Assembly (NCBI RefSeq): GCF_047663525.1
Contig: NC_092587.1
Location: forward strand, 46,274,501 to 46,338,500
Length of the DNA stretch: 64,000 nucleotides
Reading direction: 5' to 3'
DNA from: Anas platyrhynchos
Taxonomy: Eukaryota > Chordata > Aves > Anseriformes > Anatidae
Positions 47,527-62,400 of this stretch are shown here, one piece after another. Below the pieces are notes generated by a model that ran no database searches, had not been told where the DNA came from, and saw only the letters and a list, made by a program, of their open reading frames with translations. Made by a program: the position numbers and the translations under genes. Numbering within the stretch: the stretch's first letter is position 1; every line of letters starts with the position of its first letter.

Positions 47527-50500
47527 CTGACAAGAAGGGGAAGAAAAAAAAAAAAAAAAAAAAAAAAACTTTGTTAAGTGTATAATTACCAAAACCTACA
47601 TATATAAAATATTCAAATATCTCATAATGAAGCCAGATTTCTGACCTACAACCAAAGTGTAAATTAGAAGTGCTAATTGCCTCAATATAAATTTGTGGTT
47701 AATGACATCTATTCCTTGAAACTAGAAGAATGAGATTAAGGGGAAGAAATTTCTGTGAACAGTCTAGCTCACAAAGTTCCTCCTAATCATTTGTAGATAA
47801 AATGAAGATGTCAGAAAAGAGTAGCAATAATGATTAGTAATTTGGAAAGTTTTTCCTAAAATGAGAAGTTGAAAGACTTGAGCTAGTTGTAGAAGGTGAA
47901 ACAGTGGGCTAAATAGTGGGATAAATTGTTTTGTATGTCCATTGGACACGGAGAAGAGCTATTTAGCTCATTTTGCAACTAATACGCTTTAGATATTACG
48001 AAAAACCAACTGTAGGAAAATAAGCACTGGAAGAGGCTATCTAGGGAGGTTAATTTCTAATGCAATTATTTTATTGAGAAATTTACTTTTAACATTTAAA
48101 ATTTGAACTCCCAAGCATAATACTTTATTATCTCTCTCAAGAGCAGAGCTGTTCATTAAATGGCTTTAAAAATAAACTGGTAAATCAATTTTTATTCTTA
48201 AAGCATTCTTAACATTCTTAAACAGTCAAAGAATGTTAGATGAATAATTTAATGAAAAGACACATTTTCGCCTTAGAAATATAACTCCATGCTGAAGCAA
48301 AAGCGCTAGAAGACACATGAACAGAAAAAAGAGAATCAAAGAAGAGAAACTGGAAACATGACAGGAGTTAAAGTATGACAGCTGAGAGAATGAGAAAACA
48401 AATACCACAAATTAGAACTGACTTTGTCCAATTAATTCACAAGAAGATCAGCAACAAAAAAATGTATGGCAGGGAAAAAAATGATGTGAAACTACATATA
48501 AGCAATGTATTTGCTGCCTTTTCCTGTGTGTTTGAAAACAAAGGGAATGTACTGTTCTCCATAATACATAATCCCATGCTGAGGTTTCTAGCTCTCACAG
48601 AGAAGACTGGGTAATGCACACATGCAACTTATTTGAAAGCCTGGAAATATACGTAGAAATATTCTGTAAACAATTAAATGCTAAGCTGGCTCTAGGGAAG
48701 AATGAAGATTTCTCATCACCTTGAAGGATTAGACTTCACTCATTCAGCCAACTCTGCCATATCTAATAAGATGTAGTCTGAAGCCTCTGCTTGAAACTTT
48801 GTGGTGAAAAGCCCATTGGTTCACCTGCTGAAACATTTTAGTTTCTTGTGGCAGTATGGCAGAATAAAACAGAGCAGATGACATCATATTCTTACTGGAA
48901 AGATACTGTTAAATCTTTCTCTCTCACTTTCATTGTAGACCCTCAAAAAGAAGCAGACCAGGGGGATTCATGAGAATTTAAAACAGGCCCAGGAGGCCCA
49001 TAGAATTCTAAGGAAGCTTGGCCATACCTTTCCCTAGGTATTTGTCACAAATCTACCATGGAAGATATTTCAGTGGGACCATAGAAAGTATAGCCTTGCA
49101 GAATAAATATGTATGTATGCATTGATAGAGCTGGACTATCGAGATATGAAGGTCTGGGAGTCACTTGGGAGGGACCTTCAGGATGGATAAAAGGAGTGGC
49201 AACAATGGTGCAATGTATATAAAGGGAAACAGAAAATATGTAGGTAACAGCCTGCAGGATGCACAGGACAGCATTACAGATTCTCTCTTCAGTAACAGAC
49301 CATTAGCTAAACTGTTTCCAGATAAAACTAGGGATTCACTTTTGGTAAAGAAGAGCTACCTGAGTAGAAAAGGGTACAGTTGATGCCCATTATCACTTTA
49401 TTGTGAACAATTATAGGCAAGATAGTTATGGGGGAGTCATATGTTATGGATTCAAAGCTCTTCCTTGGAGTTCCTTAAGCCCTGGCAGCACTGCTCCTGA
49501 TCCTGCTAGCATGCCTGAGAACACTGAGTAATATTGCTGCCTGCTATGGGCCAGTTCCCATAGTCTCCTCTGGGATACTGACTACAAATAAATACCAATA
49601 GGAATACAACAGCATGGACAAAAAAAAAAATGGCATACTATCTGTGAGGCAGAGAAAGCTAAAGAAAATAGAAGGAAATCCTGAATAACTGCAAAAATAA
49701 CAGGCATGGAAGAAAATTGCATTTGGCAACTGCATCGTGGAAATACAATGGAACAGTAAATTCCATCTAAACAAAGATCAGAGAATGGTGGATAGACCAG
49801 ATAAATCCATTGTGAGTGAGATTTATTTTTTATACATATTTATTTGTATAAAAAGGTGATTCTAACAATGAAGATATCCACAGCTGGTAATCATGAACAT
49901 TTGTATTAAAAAAAAAAATAAAAATTAAAAAAGCCCAGAAATGTATGAGAAAAAGATTGAAAGGTACAAGATACTTAGTAGTAAAATCCATGTTTCAGCC
50001 TAACTGAACAATTGTTTTATTTTAGAAAACACATTTTTACTATTGATGAGAATAGCATACCTCAGTCAATGGTGAGGACAGGTCTGGAACAGAGAGCAGA
50101 GCTTTGACTTCAGATAAACACCTTTTAGCCATTTCCTAATGATATAAAACAAGAGAAAACTAATGCTGTACTATGTCTCATCCGATAAGCTAACAGATGG
50201 TTTGGCTTTACAAAATTGTTCAGAACCACCACATTTTAGCTTATTCTAGTTAAATTCAGGGGAAAATACATTTTATTCTGCAACAAAAATAGTTGTGTTT
50301 GCTGTACAATACAAGTGCCCAAACCTTGCAGTTTTTACTGAGGAGAAATTGCCCCTGGCTCAGGTATTAAATCCAATGAGTATACTTTTGCCACATGTTT
50401 ACTGAAAATATTATAAACAAACATTCTGACAAGATGGTATTTATATATATCTAATGCATGGCATGTTAATCTTATTACTATTCTAAACATTGGTTTTCCA

Positions 50501-53500
50501 ATTACTGACATACAGTAACGAAAGTTTGAGCAAAAACCTTCAGGTAATCAGAAATACCCAGTAAAGGACAGCTCTGTCTAGCCTCCTGTAAACACTGTAT
50601 GCTGTGATTGGCCAAAACATCATTTGTTCTCCAAGCTGGTCAAAATACAGCTTTGTAATAATGGCACAGTGCACAATTGTCACTGTTTCACAGCATCCAT
50701 CAGACCAAATGACAGCCTCTACATCATTAATCATTTCATATAATAGATATAAAGAGAATCCTGTCACATGATAAATGTCTCCCACTTTGAAAATAAACGT
50801 CTATTTTGCCTTGGCATTTATCAAGTAGCAGTTATGCTGTGGCAACATTCTATTCCATTGACATTATCTCAAAGAAACCACATGGAAAATTCTGAAATTA
50901 CCTCTTTTGTGTATGTATGTCAGGGGAGTTATTTGGTTGTGGACCATATTCAGCCTTGCTAATAACAAAAAAAAAAAAAAAAAAAAAAAAAGACGAAGGT
51001 GGCATAGAGAAAATGAAAATAAATTCACTGCCAGTTTTACTCAGCTCTCAGTAGTGTTATTAGAAGGTTCTTATTTCAGAAACCATCACTGCCCATTTTG
51101 CATTGAAGATGTGTAACTGATTTTTTAAAAAGCACTTTTGGGTTGATCTCTCTGCTAATTTAACACCGTGCCAAGCATTTTCAGATGTAGATTGCTATAA
51201 ATTAGGCATCAAATTTCAGATTTATGTACCTGAAGATGTGGCCTTTATTTTCAAGGGGGAGTTTGAACAAGCCTGGTATTTTTTGTAAAGCATCAAGCAA
51301 TATGTAAGGAGAAGGAAAAGTTAAACATTAAATGAAAAGTGAAAATATCTCAACATTTCTTGAAAGGGGTGAGGCAAGTTTAATCTTCTGTGTCTGCCTT
51401 CCAAGCTACCTGTCATTTATTTCCCCAAAATAGACATCTTAAATAAAACTGTCAGACATATTTAAGAGCAAAATTGTTCTCACTTACTTCTGTTTTTTCA
51501 TCAAGATGCACTTTTGCAATATTAATTTCAGCTTTCTCTGAAGGAATTATTTTCAGGTTTTCACTGTGTTCAAGAAAACTTGTAGGTTCTGAAGCTGAAG
51601 ATAAGGTTTCCGAACTTTGCATCAACATTTCAACTTGATGTTTCAGATTAGATAATTTCTCCCTTAAAGAAATAACTCTGAAAGACAAGATTTTATTACA
51701 TATTGATTAGGTTCTAGATTTTCTTTCATTTCAAGACTGATCTCATTATTGTACCAAAAGAAAAAAAAATCCATTAAAAATGTGTAAATATGGAATGTTT
51801 AAGTTTTTTGCATTAAATGTTAAGAAGCAACATTTTAAGTAAGCCTCTCTAAGAAAAAAAAACTCATTCAACCAGCACAAGGTGGGCTGACAAGCTGGGT
51901 AGCAGAGGCTGCACTTATGTTTGACCTTTAGTCCTTTCCATCTACCTGCTCAGCCATTCAAAAAATTTTGGTCTAGATTAATGACAAGGAATAGGTCATG
52001 AAAAATTCCATCAGATGTAAAAAGAAGGGCTGAGTCTGGGGCTACAACAAATTATTGCAGGCTCAGAGTTGTATGGGAAGGAAGGAGTACCTAATCCAGT
52101 GAGAGAATGGAAGAGTGCTAGCATTTTCTTTTGTTGCTATACCAAAGTAATGCAATTAGCATATGTTATTCATTTCTTTAAGAAACAAAACTAAAAGACT
52201 AGTGTACTGAAAAGACATAATTTTGGATGGGTTTGATGCTGTGTGCAACGTCTTACAGATTTTATAGTGAAAAGTCTGAAAAGCTAAAAAGAATGCATTT
52301 AAAGACTTTCATATGGCATGAAATAACAGGACAAAGTCAGTGATTACTTACCTAGCCAATGGAACCCATAAGTGACCTGAAAACACAGACATTGAACTGA
52401 AAATCTTGATGTTGCTAATCTTGATAGGCTTGGTATTATAAGCATAAAGCAGCAAAACCTGTAGAAGAGATGGAATAGGTAAACTATACTGTGAAAGGGT
52501 ACAGAAGGCCTAAAGTATTTCAGTGATACTGGATTATATGACTATCAAATTCAGTGTACTGGTAAAGACTAAGATAATTGACTTTCAGAAAAAAAAGTAG
52601 AGTATGGTCTCTTAGAATTTGTACTATACTCAATTTTTATGGCTGTTAAAGCACTTATTTATGGTTATTTTCTTTCAAAGTATATGAATTATTTCAGTGA
52701 TATCATTTATATGGGTTTGAAAATGAGTTGTACCCTATAGAGCCACCATCAAAATCCCAATCTAGCTCTGATCCCAGTCAATCAATCACACTTAGGTTCA
52801 AGTTGAAAGTTCCTACTTCAAGTAGGCTGAACAGAGACCTTTTATGAATTTCCAAAAGGCAATTATTTACACTTCCAATATGACCTTGTGCATGGCTGTC
52901 ATCATACTATATTTAAATACATGAACTGCACATAACTCACCATTCTAACAGAGTGGTATCAATATCTGAGCACAAGATGATGAACTAGAATGTTCTCATC
53001 TTTCACAGAATTAATTTTCTTGTATGACTGACAATATGCGTCCCAGTAGTGGCTGATTATTTTGACTACATGGAGAGTGTCAAGAATATGGCATACATAT
53101 GTCAGTTGTTTTCAAGAGTTGTCTCCAGATCTCTACTGGTCTGTAAGGCCTTAAAGTAACTTTTAAAACTATATCGAGAAGTGCATTCTTTGCACTAACT
53201 TCACATTGCTTCTATTAGCTCACTAATAGAGATGAGAAGGATCTAGCAAAAACTTTGATTTGCTAAGCCAAAATGTTTAGAGACCATGAAACCCTATTGC
53301 AGTATCAGAAATTGTATCTACATTCAGTTCCATTGTTTAAAAACAACACAATTTCCATCTCCCAGTCTCTCACTTCCACACAACCCTCCAGTCCATCTCA
53401 CCTTTCATTTTTAATCTGATTTCTCAGGGAAATGAGGTTCAAGAAATCCCAGTTTCTTTGTATACGAACACCTCTCCTTTCTGACAGCCTCCTACCAAGT

Positions 53501-56500
53501 GATGCTGTTTGAATATTTGCAACCTTCAACCAAATTTAAGTGTAGAGTCTTAAAGACTTAAAAGTCTTGCAAAAGACAAGCAAACATTATGGTCTGGAGG
53601 CTCTACATGATCTCCAAAGTCTTTCGTTAACCTGCTATCAAATGACTGTCAGGGCATTATGTTTGTCCTGTGTAGCAGTTTTGTGTTGTAATAAATGCAT
53701 CGCTCTGGGCTGTCCAGCTTGCCAACTGGACAGTTGTTCTGTCATGACCAAATATTCACTAGAAATGAGACTTAATTTATTCCAATACTTAATAACTGCT
53801 TTGGTGTAGCTATACCTTAGTCTCTGTATTGCTTGATGGCTTTGCCAGAGAAGGATTGTACCACTGAATGTTAATTTCCTCATTTGAAGCATTTGCTGCT
53901 CTACTCTCTGATCGAGCAGTCTGATGGTCTGCTTCTGTGGTGACAGAAACTGGAGAAGCTATTCTCACACTTGGCATCTTTGGTAAAATTCCAGAAGTTT
54001 CAAGAGACATCTGAAACACACACACAAATTAAATTGTATTTTACTAGTGTAACATGTTTATAATAACCTAATGTCTATTAATATTATTGTAACTTTGAGT
54101 CCTGTGCAAATATATGCTTATTTAGATAAATGGGTAATTATTTAAAGGTGTCCATCTTAACAAGTCAAGGCTTTACAAAATTCACATAAAGAGATATTTC
54201 TAAAGGTAATACAAAGAACCTCTAGGCTGACTTAGAGACATCTACAATAACAGTGATTATTATATTTGACTTGTAATCCTCATGGTATTATCCTTTTTGC
54301 TAGAAGATATTATTTGACATGCTGACCATACAAAAATTATTGATGGAAAAGTCATTTGGCTGCTATACGTACTGGTAACTAAAATAGAAATGCCAGACTG
54401 AAGTTTTATTTATGTTTAAATATTCTTTTTGTTCATTTTCAGGGTGTCTCTGTGGCGCAATTGGTGAGCGCATTCGGCTGTTAACTGAAAGGTTGGTGGT
54501 TCGAGCCCACCCAGGGACGGGGCATCGCATTTTGAAAGGAAGTTGTGGGGAGCTGGGGATTGGCCTCTTCTTGCAGATAACTAGCAATAGGACAAGAGGG
54601 AATGGCCTCAAGTTGTGCCAGGGTAGGTTCAGGTTGTAAATTAGAAGGAATTTCTTCTCAAAAAGAGTGATTAGGCATTGGAATGCCCAGGGAGGTGGTG
54701 GAGTCACTGTTCCCGGGGGTGTTTAAAGAAAGGTTGGACGTGGTGCTTAGGGACATGGTTTAGTGGGTGACAGTGGTGGTAGGGTAGTCGTTGGCCCAGG
54801 TGGTCTTGGGGGTCTTTTCCAACCTTAATGATTCTATGATTAGCTGTACAACTAACATACAGTGATATCTACTGAAAATCCAGTCACTTAATTTGTGAGG
54901 ATTTGTCACATGTCATATCTACTCAAATATACATGGAACATTAGCAGACTATTCATCAAATAGTTATTGTTTAGTTATCATTTACCAGAGAAGCAACTGG
55001 AGGAGTACTGTCAACCAACACTCATTCATTCATGAATAAAAGCCTTTAAAAATTGTAAAAGATTTGATTTAAAGACTGAACAGTGCCACATCATTTCTAG
55101 TGTTTAAGTATTTTGCAGTTTGTAAAGAATGAAGGAGGCTAAACAGTGACATTTTGGTGGAATACGGATGCTGTTTAGAGCTATAGTATCTCCATCATTG
55201 ATTCCAAATTATGGACACTGGAAATAAGTGCCTGGAGAGTTCGTTCTGTTTTAATATTGAATGTTCATTGCTGAAAAAGCCTGGAGAATTTTACCCACTT
55301 AATTTTTAGACAATACAGCTCAAAAGGCAATAAATCCGAGTGAATGGAAGACAGATTTTTCACACTAATCCAATCTTACTTCATAAAGCCAGCTCCCAAC
55401 CCACATCGAAATATAGAACTGAAGATAAACATGGAGTCATGCATGCTATAGTTATGTATTTTAGCACATGGATTTACCTTCAGTATGGCATGGTACAACA
55501 ACCTGGGGATGGTCCACAACACATAAACTCTGAATATGATAATACCTCTTAGCATGCCATGAGGTTTTGCATGGCTAACCCACCTAGTACAAGAATATTC
55601 TACATTCAAGATCTTAGACTTTACTTTTGGCAATGAATCGCCCACAATCCTGCTAAAATGCAAAGTGAACAAAATTATAAGAAAATGCACATATGGAGAT
55701 GGGAACGACCTAATTTATGCCAAGCTCCTCAGTTAAAGCTCTCAAAAGTCTGTTTTATGATATGTTTTTCTTTCTAAAACGTGTGGTGTATTTTCTTTTT
55801 CACTGAGCTGTTTCTTTTGTTATTTACATCATATTGAATCTTTTGAGGATGGATATTATAACTGCTCTTGTCAAACTGGAGGGCTGCTGAATTGCATCTA
55901 TTCAACTTTGGTGAAAGCCTGAGAACAACAAATTGTCTTATTTTAAGTGTTTCTAGCCCTACATACTATCATGCAGTGGAATAAAAAATAAATATTTTTT
56001 AAAAAGCATGAAAAATGCAACAGGCCACACAATTTTAACTTTAACCTTCTTAATATAACTTGGATTCTTTTCCTGTAGAGCTGAAAAAAAAAAATTGTAA
56101 GTCAAAAACAGAAAGACATATGTAACTGAAACAAGCTTGTACATAAACATCTTTCTTTCAAAAATATCTATTTTTATTGTTAAAAAAAACAGTATCAAAT
56201 TACAGTAACATTTAAAAAAAATAATTTACACAGCCTTCTGAATAGTTAAAGCTTCTAAAAATATTGTAACAAAAATCAATGAAGCTTAGAATTTAAAAAA
56301 GTAAGAGCTTTATGCTTGTTAGCTGTCTACAACAGTGAAGCTAACACATGATTATGAGCTTGCACCTGTCACGAACATGACAGTGAGCTCTGAAGCTTAT
56401 TATTCTAGGACAGTGTAATACTAATTATGTCAAAAGAAGAGCAGACAGAGTAAAATAATTTTTGATATACGATGGCTGTTATAAATGTCACATACCATAT

Positions 56501-57405
56501 ATTTACAATTTATTCAGTGGCACAGTCAGCTCTTTGTTGGGAAATGAGTAATGATATGCTGTCCAACACTGCAGAAAGTTCACCAACTCTAGAAGAGCTA
56601 CTTTCACAAAAGTATTTTAATTCACTTTGATAAGATAAAAAGCCCTCACTCCTCAAGGCTCCCTTGTCTCCATCTAACGCCAAACGTAGTAAGTAAAAAA
56701 TAAACCATAGAGAGTAACCCATTGTTTTAATTTTTTAGTATTAGGATAATTATTAATGTGAGAAGTGTGATGGGGAAACTTGGAAGAAAATCATTTTTAC
56801 ATTGAATCTTCAAAGACTTTTGCCATACAACATTCAATACATATGCCATGGTCAGCATAGACTCCAGAATTCCAGTTTGAGATTTCTTTAAGTGGTATAG
56901 TCTGAGCTGCTTATATTTGAAAGCTTAAATAGTCTGTTTGCAAGCAAGAGAAAATACTGATTTTCTAGCTAGCTGATAGTCAGTGAAAAATTTTGGCAAT
57001 CGTCAGACATTAATTGAATTTGAAACATGGGACTTCAACAGATTTTGAGAAACTATAAATTATACATTTATGATTTTCAAAATCAGTCTTTTACTACAGA
57101 CCAAATAAACAATATTGTTATTGCTTGTACCAACAAATTGCCAATCAAACCTTAGGAAATTTTTGGTGTGAAACATGGAGCTCTCAAAGATTAAAAGCTT
57201 CAGCCTTACCTAATAACACATCCACCTTCTAAACTAATCATGAACTTGTCTTAAATATCATTTTGCTTAACTTCCTAAGGCCTAAATAGTGTAGGCAAAG
57301 GATAGTGATCATATCTGCAGGAACGAATACCACAAAGATGTTTGCATTTGTTAGTGAAGTCCTTCACTGCTTGCGCAGGATTTTGTTTTTGCATTTTTTG
57401 TGTTT

Positions 57406-57439
<34 letters not shown>

Positions 57440-59449
57440 TTTTTTTTAATTTCTTTTTTCAGTAGTGCTCCTAGAAATACCACCATTGGAATTAGAAAGA
57501 ATCTGAACATTTACAAAATGCAACTATAATATATATATATTTGAAAAATCCATATGAACAATAAGTACCTTTGAAGAATCAGCTAGACTACCATGTGGTA
57601 GTTCTACATCATATAGCTCTTCTGGGAACTTCTCAGGACAACACATAGAATATTCGGACAAATGTTTTTTAAGAAAGGAATGCATTTTTGCAATGCGTAG
57701 AACAATCCATGTGTCAAAAACAGATTTAAGGCGTCCATCTCTTCCAGAAAATAATTCAGGTCCTGATTTAGGGGCAGGTTTGGAAAGAGATTAATTTTAT
57801 TAATTATCATTTGCATTTAAAAGTAAAGTTTTATACTGCTACTGGATATTTAAAAGTATAGTACAATATTTAAATCAATTCTGTAGGAAATAAACATTTC
57901 CAACAACTATACTGATTGTCCTTGAATGTTAATAGGGTATGCTTTTTGGACTCCAGTTTTTCACTGGAAACCTGATGCTGAACAAGGCTCTGTCTAGTAC
58001 TGTAAAGTGACAGATGCAGATTTGGGGTTTAGGGACTTAAATTTGGATATGTAAGCATCAGTATGTTCACTAGACTTCTAAATACCAGCTAGAATAAAGG
58101 TATATTTAGCCAATACAGTCAAAAAATCTCTAAGTGCAACTTTGCTCACCCTAATTTAGACAGCTAGTGGCTGATGATAAGAGTCACTCCTTAGGCTTCA
58201 TCAACAATAACTGCAGTGGTATATGCATATTTTGACACCTACATATACATACTTTACTGTCCTTACAGTTCTGCAGTGAGGTAGAATACTTTCATCTGAT
58301 GTCACAAGGAAAAAATACCAACCTCCTCTGAAATTATTATTTTCAGAGTTGCTTAGCTTCTCTCTAGAGAGTCTACAATCTAGTTTGATTCTTGACTATC
58401 AGTGTCACTTGCCTATCCAGCAGCTTGCCATCACATGCAGATGCCCAGAAATCAACAGATTCCCACTCTATTTAAAAGTTTCTATCTAAGCTTGCTGTAA
58501 AATAAACCAAGTATGTACATAATATCTGAGCATTTAATCCAAATGCTCAATAGTGCTCAGCCTTCCCATTTAAACTACAGTCAACTCCTATTTTCATATA
58601 ATCATAGAATTTTCAAAAACAGGCCCCCAAACTGAACAGATTTGTTTCAGATGACACTGAAGTCTTATGTACATAGAATTTAAAAAATATATAGTTTATG
58701 AATTTAAAAAGTGCTCCAGAAATAGTAACAGAAATTCTGTTTTCTGGGATGCATTCTGTTGGCCTTAATAGGCCTGTAAAAAGCAAAGAAAAAAAGGTAG
58801 TATCTTCACTTACAACACATGTAAATTGACACAAATTATTACTTTAATAAAGATTTCTCACCTTTACATAATTTAAAAGAACTGAAAATGAGGAGATCTC
58901 AGATTATGGACTTAAAAACTGACATGTTTGGCCTGCAAGAACAGTATGTCACCTACAGCAGTTTTCTAGAAGGAATAAAAAAAATCATACCAGATCGAAG
59001 GTTTGTGTTATAAAGTCTTTGTAAATAACTGTGATATTGAATTAAGTGAACCCATGTTATCATCTCTTTCTTCCAGCTGGCCTTGGTGGCAAGACATTCC
59101 ATTCTTTCTTGCTGGTTCTGCTCATTTTGTATAATTTGTTTGTTTTCAGTCAAAGATGCTGTGGGACTTTCATAGATGACATTGTATCCATCTGCAAATG
59201 CAGTAACAATACAAATATAGACATTAAGTCAATGGTTGCAATTCAAAAGCTGTTTCTAAGCTGTATTGGAACTATCTCTAAAATGTAACCTGTGAACCTG
59301 GTTATGTTTTTCATAAGAGCAAAATTCTTCATATTCTGCTTCAGTACTAGCTGAACACTGGGAAGAAAATATTTCTCAGATCACGGCCAAGAATCTGAGT
59401 GGTCCTTGTAAGAAGGTAAGAGGGGTAGAGAGAAAGGGTTTCTTCTCTT

Positions 59450-59489
<40 letters not shown>

Positions 59490-62400
59490 CATATAAAAGC
59501 TAAGCAAATGCAGAAATTAGTCTCAGTGCTTTGTCCTCAATGTGTGTGGGACACAATCATCTGCATCACCACTTTCTGACTCATTTGCAATACAGCCATA
59601 CATCATGTTTAGTTCTATTTACAAAACTTTCACAAAATAAACCATTTAACTTAAATTGAGCTCTATATGTAGTCTCTGCTATCTAACACTTGCCCTGAAT
59701 CCTCAAAATACACAGCAAAATGCAATTTTACATCTCTCTTTTAGTGGAGTTGTGAAAGGCCAAATTAATTCCTCTATCTGTGGAAGGTCTCTGTGCTTCC
59801 CTGTACAACTGGAGCCTGACTCTGCAGATGTTCTTCAGACAGAAACCTAAACAAAAATCTGTGAAAGTTTTGCCAGCATGAAGTTTGCAAAGACCTGATT
59901 CCTCATTCCTTGTTTCAAGTCTGAACCAAGATAAGGTTCCTAAGTGGCATGATATTTTAGTTTATCTTTGCCCTCTTTTCCCATCCAAACACATTAGAAA
60001 CCAACTGACAGTAAAGTTTAGCAGATATCATTCTTACTCACTGTGGAACAAATCGAAATGATCAGCATAAGTAGGAAGATTTTCTGTTGTTATGCAGATG
60101 ATAAAGGTCTTGAAGGAGTTAAGGAAAGTTCACTAGTGTATAACTAGGAATCCAAGCAAAGATCACTCAAAAGGAACATGATTCTGTGATCTTACATTAT
60201 ACTTGTAACAACAAGTGAACTAGAGTAGTGAATACATAATCAGCACTGAGTAAGCAATAGGTATCCTTGCAGATGTCATCAATCCTAGCTACTGCAGTTG
60301 AACTTAGTTACGCTGACCTGAACTCAGAATGTTTATTATCAACTTCAGTCCACAGTCCCTTTTAGATATTAAGTGTATTATCAATAAAATGTCTTATAGA
60401 TTCTGGATGAAAAAAACAAACAAACAAACTTTTTTTTTTAGTGCTGCCTAAAAATGATACTTATGCAAAAAGAGTGGGAAAAAAATCACAGTTCAATTAT
60501 CACTATATCGCAAATTATGTGCTATACATGTTTTCACTGTTTTAGTACATTGCTCTCTTAAAAACCTTCACAATTCTTCTGGTTTATGTCTCATTCCAAA
60601 TAAAATAAACCTTACATTATAGTAATTCCTAATAGTAAGCTTCTAGCATACTTCTACAAAAGTTGAACGCCTCCATTATTCCTGATATATCACAGGCAAT
60701 TGTAAAAACAGAATTTAGTTTTAAATGTCCACATTGTTTATAAACGAAACTTAAACAATGTGTTTCACTGATGGCTTTAAAGAAAATATTTAGCATGCTG
60801 TGCTGATCATTTCCATTTCAATTTACCTTTATATATTTTGGCCTACTATTGCTTTTCTACATTTTCTATTTTTTTTCATTTTTTTTAATTTTTTGTGCTG
60901 CCTAACAGAACTATCAGGAGAAACACCTGCTGCATTTGATAAAAGGAAAAAAAAAATGATCTGTAATTATAAGCAAATGGTGCTAATACAAGACAATCAG
61001 ATTGATGGAAGGTCTTAGCATACAACACTTGTTTTCATAAACCAATCAAAACACGTGTTTAAACACTGTGCAGTAAGCAGACATTGCTCAGCTTTGCCAG
61101 CAACTGTTGAGTAACTCAATCTTTGTCAGTCACTTGAGATGACTGAAATTAAGCCATGGAAACAAAATTTGATCACTAAATATTTTCCAGTTTAAAAATA
61201 AGCATTGATATTTTGCCTTAGTGCTTATGTAACATTTTGAAACCATTATGCCACAATTACTAATTTCACTAAATTTAGTTTTTATCAAAAACTTCCATTT
61301 CATCAGCTCCAGTAGTAAAATAAATGCAGAAGTTGGCATTAAATGAGGCAAAGTTCTACTGAACAGGTAGGGGAAGCATCTCTAAAAGATAATACATTGG
61401 ACTGGAAAGACAGTGAAATTTTTTATTATACGGTCATTGACTTTTAGAATATAGTACCTAGGCAGATAACTTTGCAAGAGGTTTTTTTGTTGGTTACTTT
61501 GGTTTTGGTTTGGGTTTGGGTTTTGGTTTATTGGTTGTTTTGGGGGAGGGGGGAGGTTGGTTGGTTGTCTTTTTGTGTGTAGGTGGTGGTGGCTTTATTG
61601 GTGGGAAGCTATTCAAGATCAACAGTTGATTGTGAAATCTGAAGAAAAAGTGAAAATCTCCAAAGAAAAGCTGGTATAACTAAGGAAAAATTATGTTCTA
61701 AATGAGAGTTTGACAAAAAAGCCAGGATGCCTTATCTGGGGGCCAAGAGCTACTCTGGAAGTCTAGGGAAGCCTTGTGACAAAGGCCCATCTGTTTCTCT
61801 CAAAGATGGCAGTATGCACACTATTCCCATCACTCTCTCCAAACCACGGTATGCAACCTCCTCAATTTTTCTTAACCTATTAAGCTGATTAAAGACCCAT
61901 TTGCCAGGTTACATAACTGCTCACATTTTGTACTGCCACGCAAGACAAGAAGGTTTGATTTTTACTTTACAAATTTGACTTATAGGTTTTCATAAATGAA
62001 AATTAGATACCAAATGTATTACTGGTTTATATGGCATATATAGTTCATTTTTATTGAATGTTCTAATATTACTAAGTATAAAGGAATACCAGACAAGAAG
62101 TCTCTGTATGAAGCAAGAAGATCCATGGAAGCAAATTCTGGAATTTTCTGCTGTACTTCATCCTTCTCTTTAACACTCTTCATTCCAATTAATAGCTGAG
62201 AAGCAACCACTGCTTCACTAACCTAAAAATAATATTTATTTTATTTAGGACTTGTTCACTGCAATATTTACACAGATTTTAAAATCTGAGACTAGCAAGC
62301 CAATATTGAAAAATTAATTACTCAATATTCTATATTTTTAAAAGTCAGGAAAATATTCCACTCCTCCCTGACGTATGGTACATACCATAGTTAAATAAAT

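Larger units (their letters stand above)
59192..62089 (-). other. CFAP54: CFAP54 candidate intron, 2.9 kb
   Basis: Intron between exons C and D carrying the (CT)n and G/T-rich tracts. Exons C and D join in phase, so no further coding exon is required here. Confidence 0.65.

Noticed and set aside
59046..59288. 80-codon plus-strand frame
   Set aside because: Antisense to CFAP54 exon D; no independent support.
62080..62090. Donor GTATTCCTTT of CFAP54 exon C as a second U12-type site
   Set aside because: It has an extra T relative to GTATCCTTT, and the matching acceptor at 59,191 has no U12-like branch site (TCCTTAAC type) upstream.
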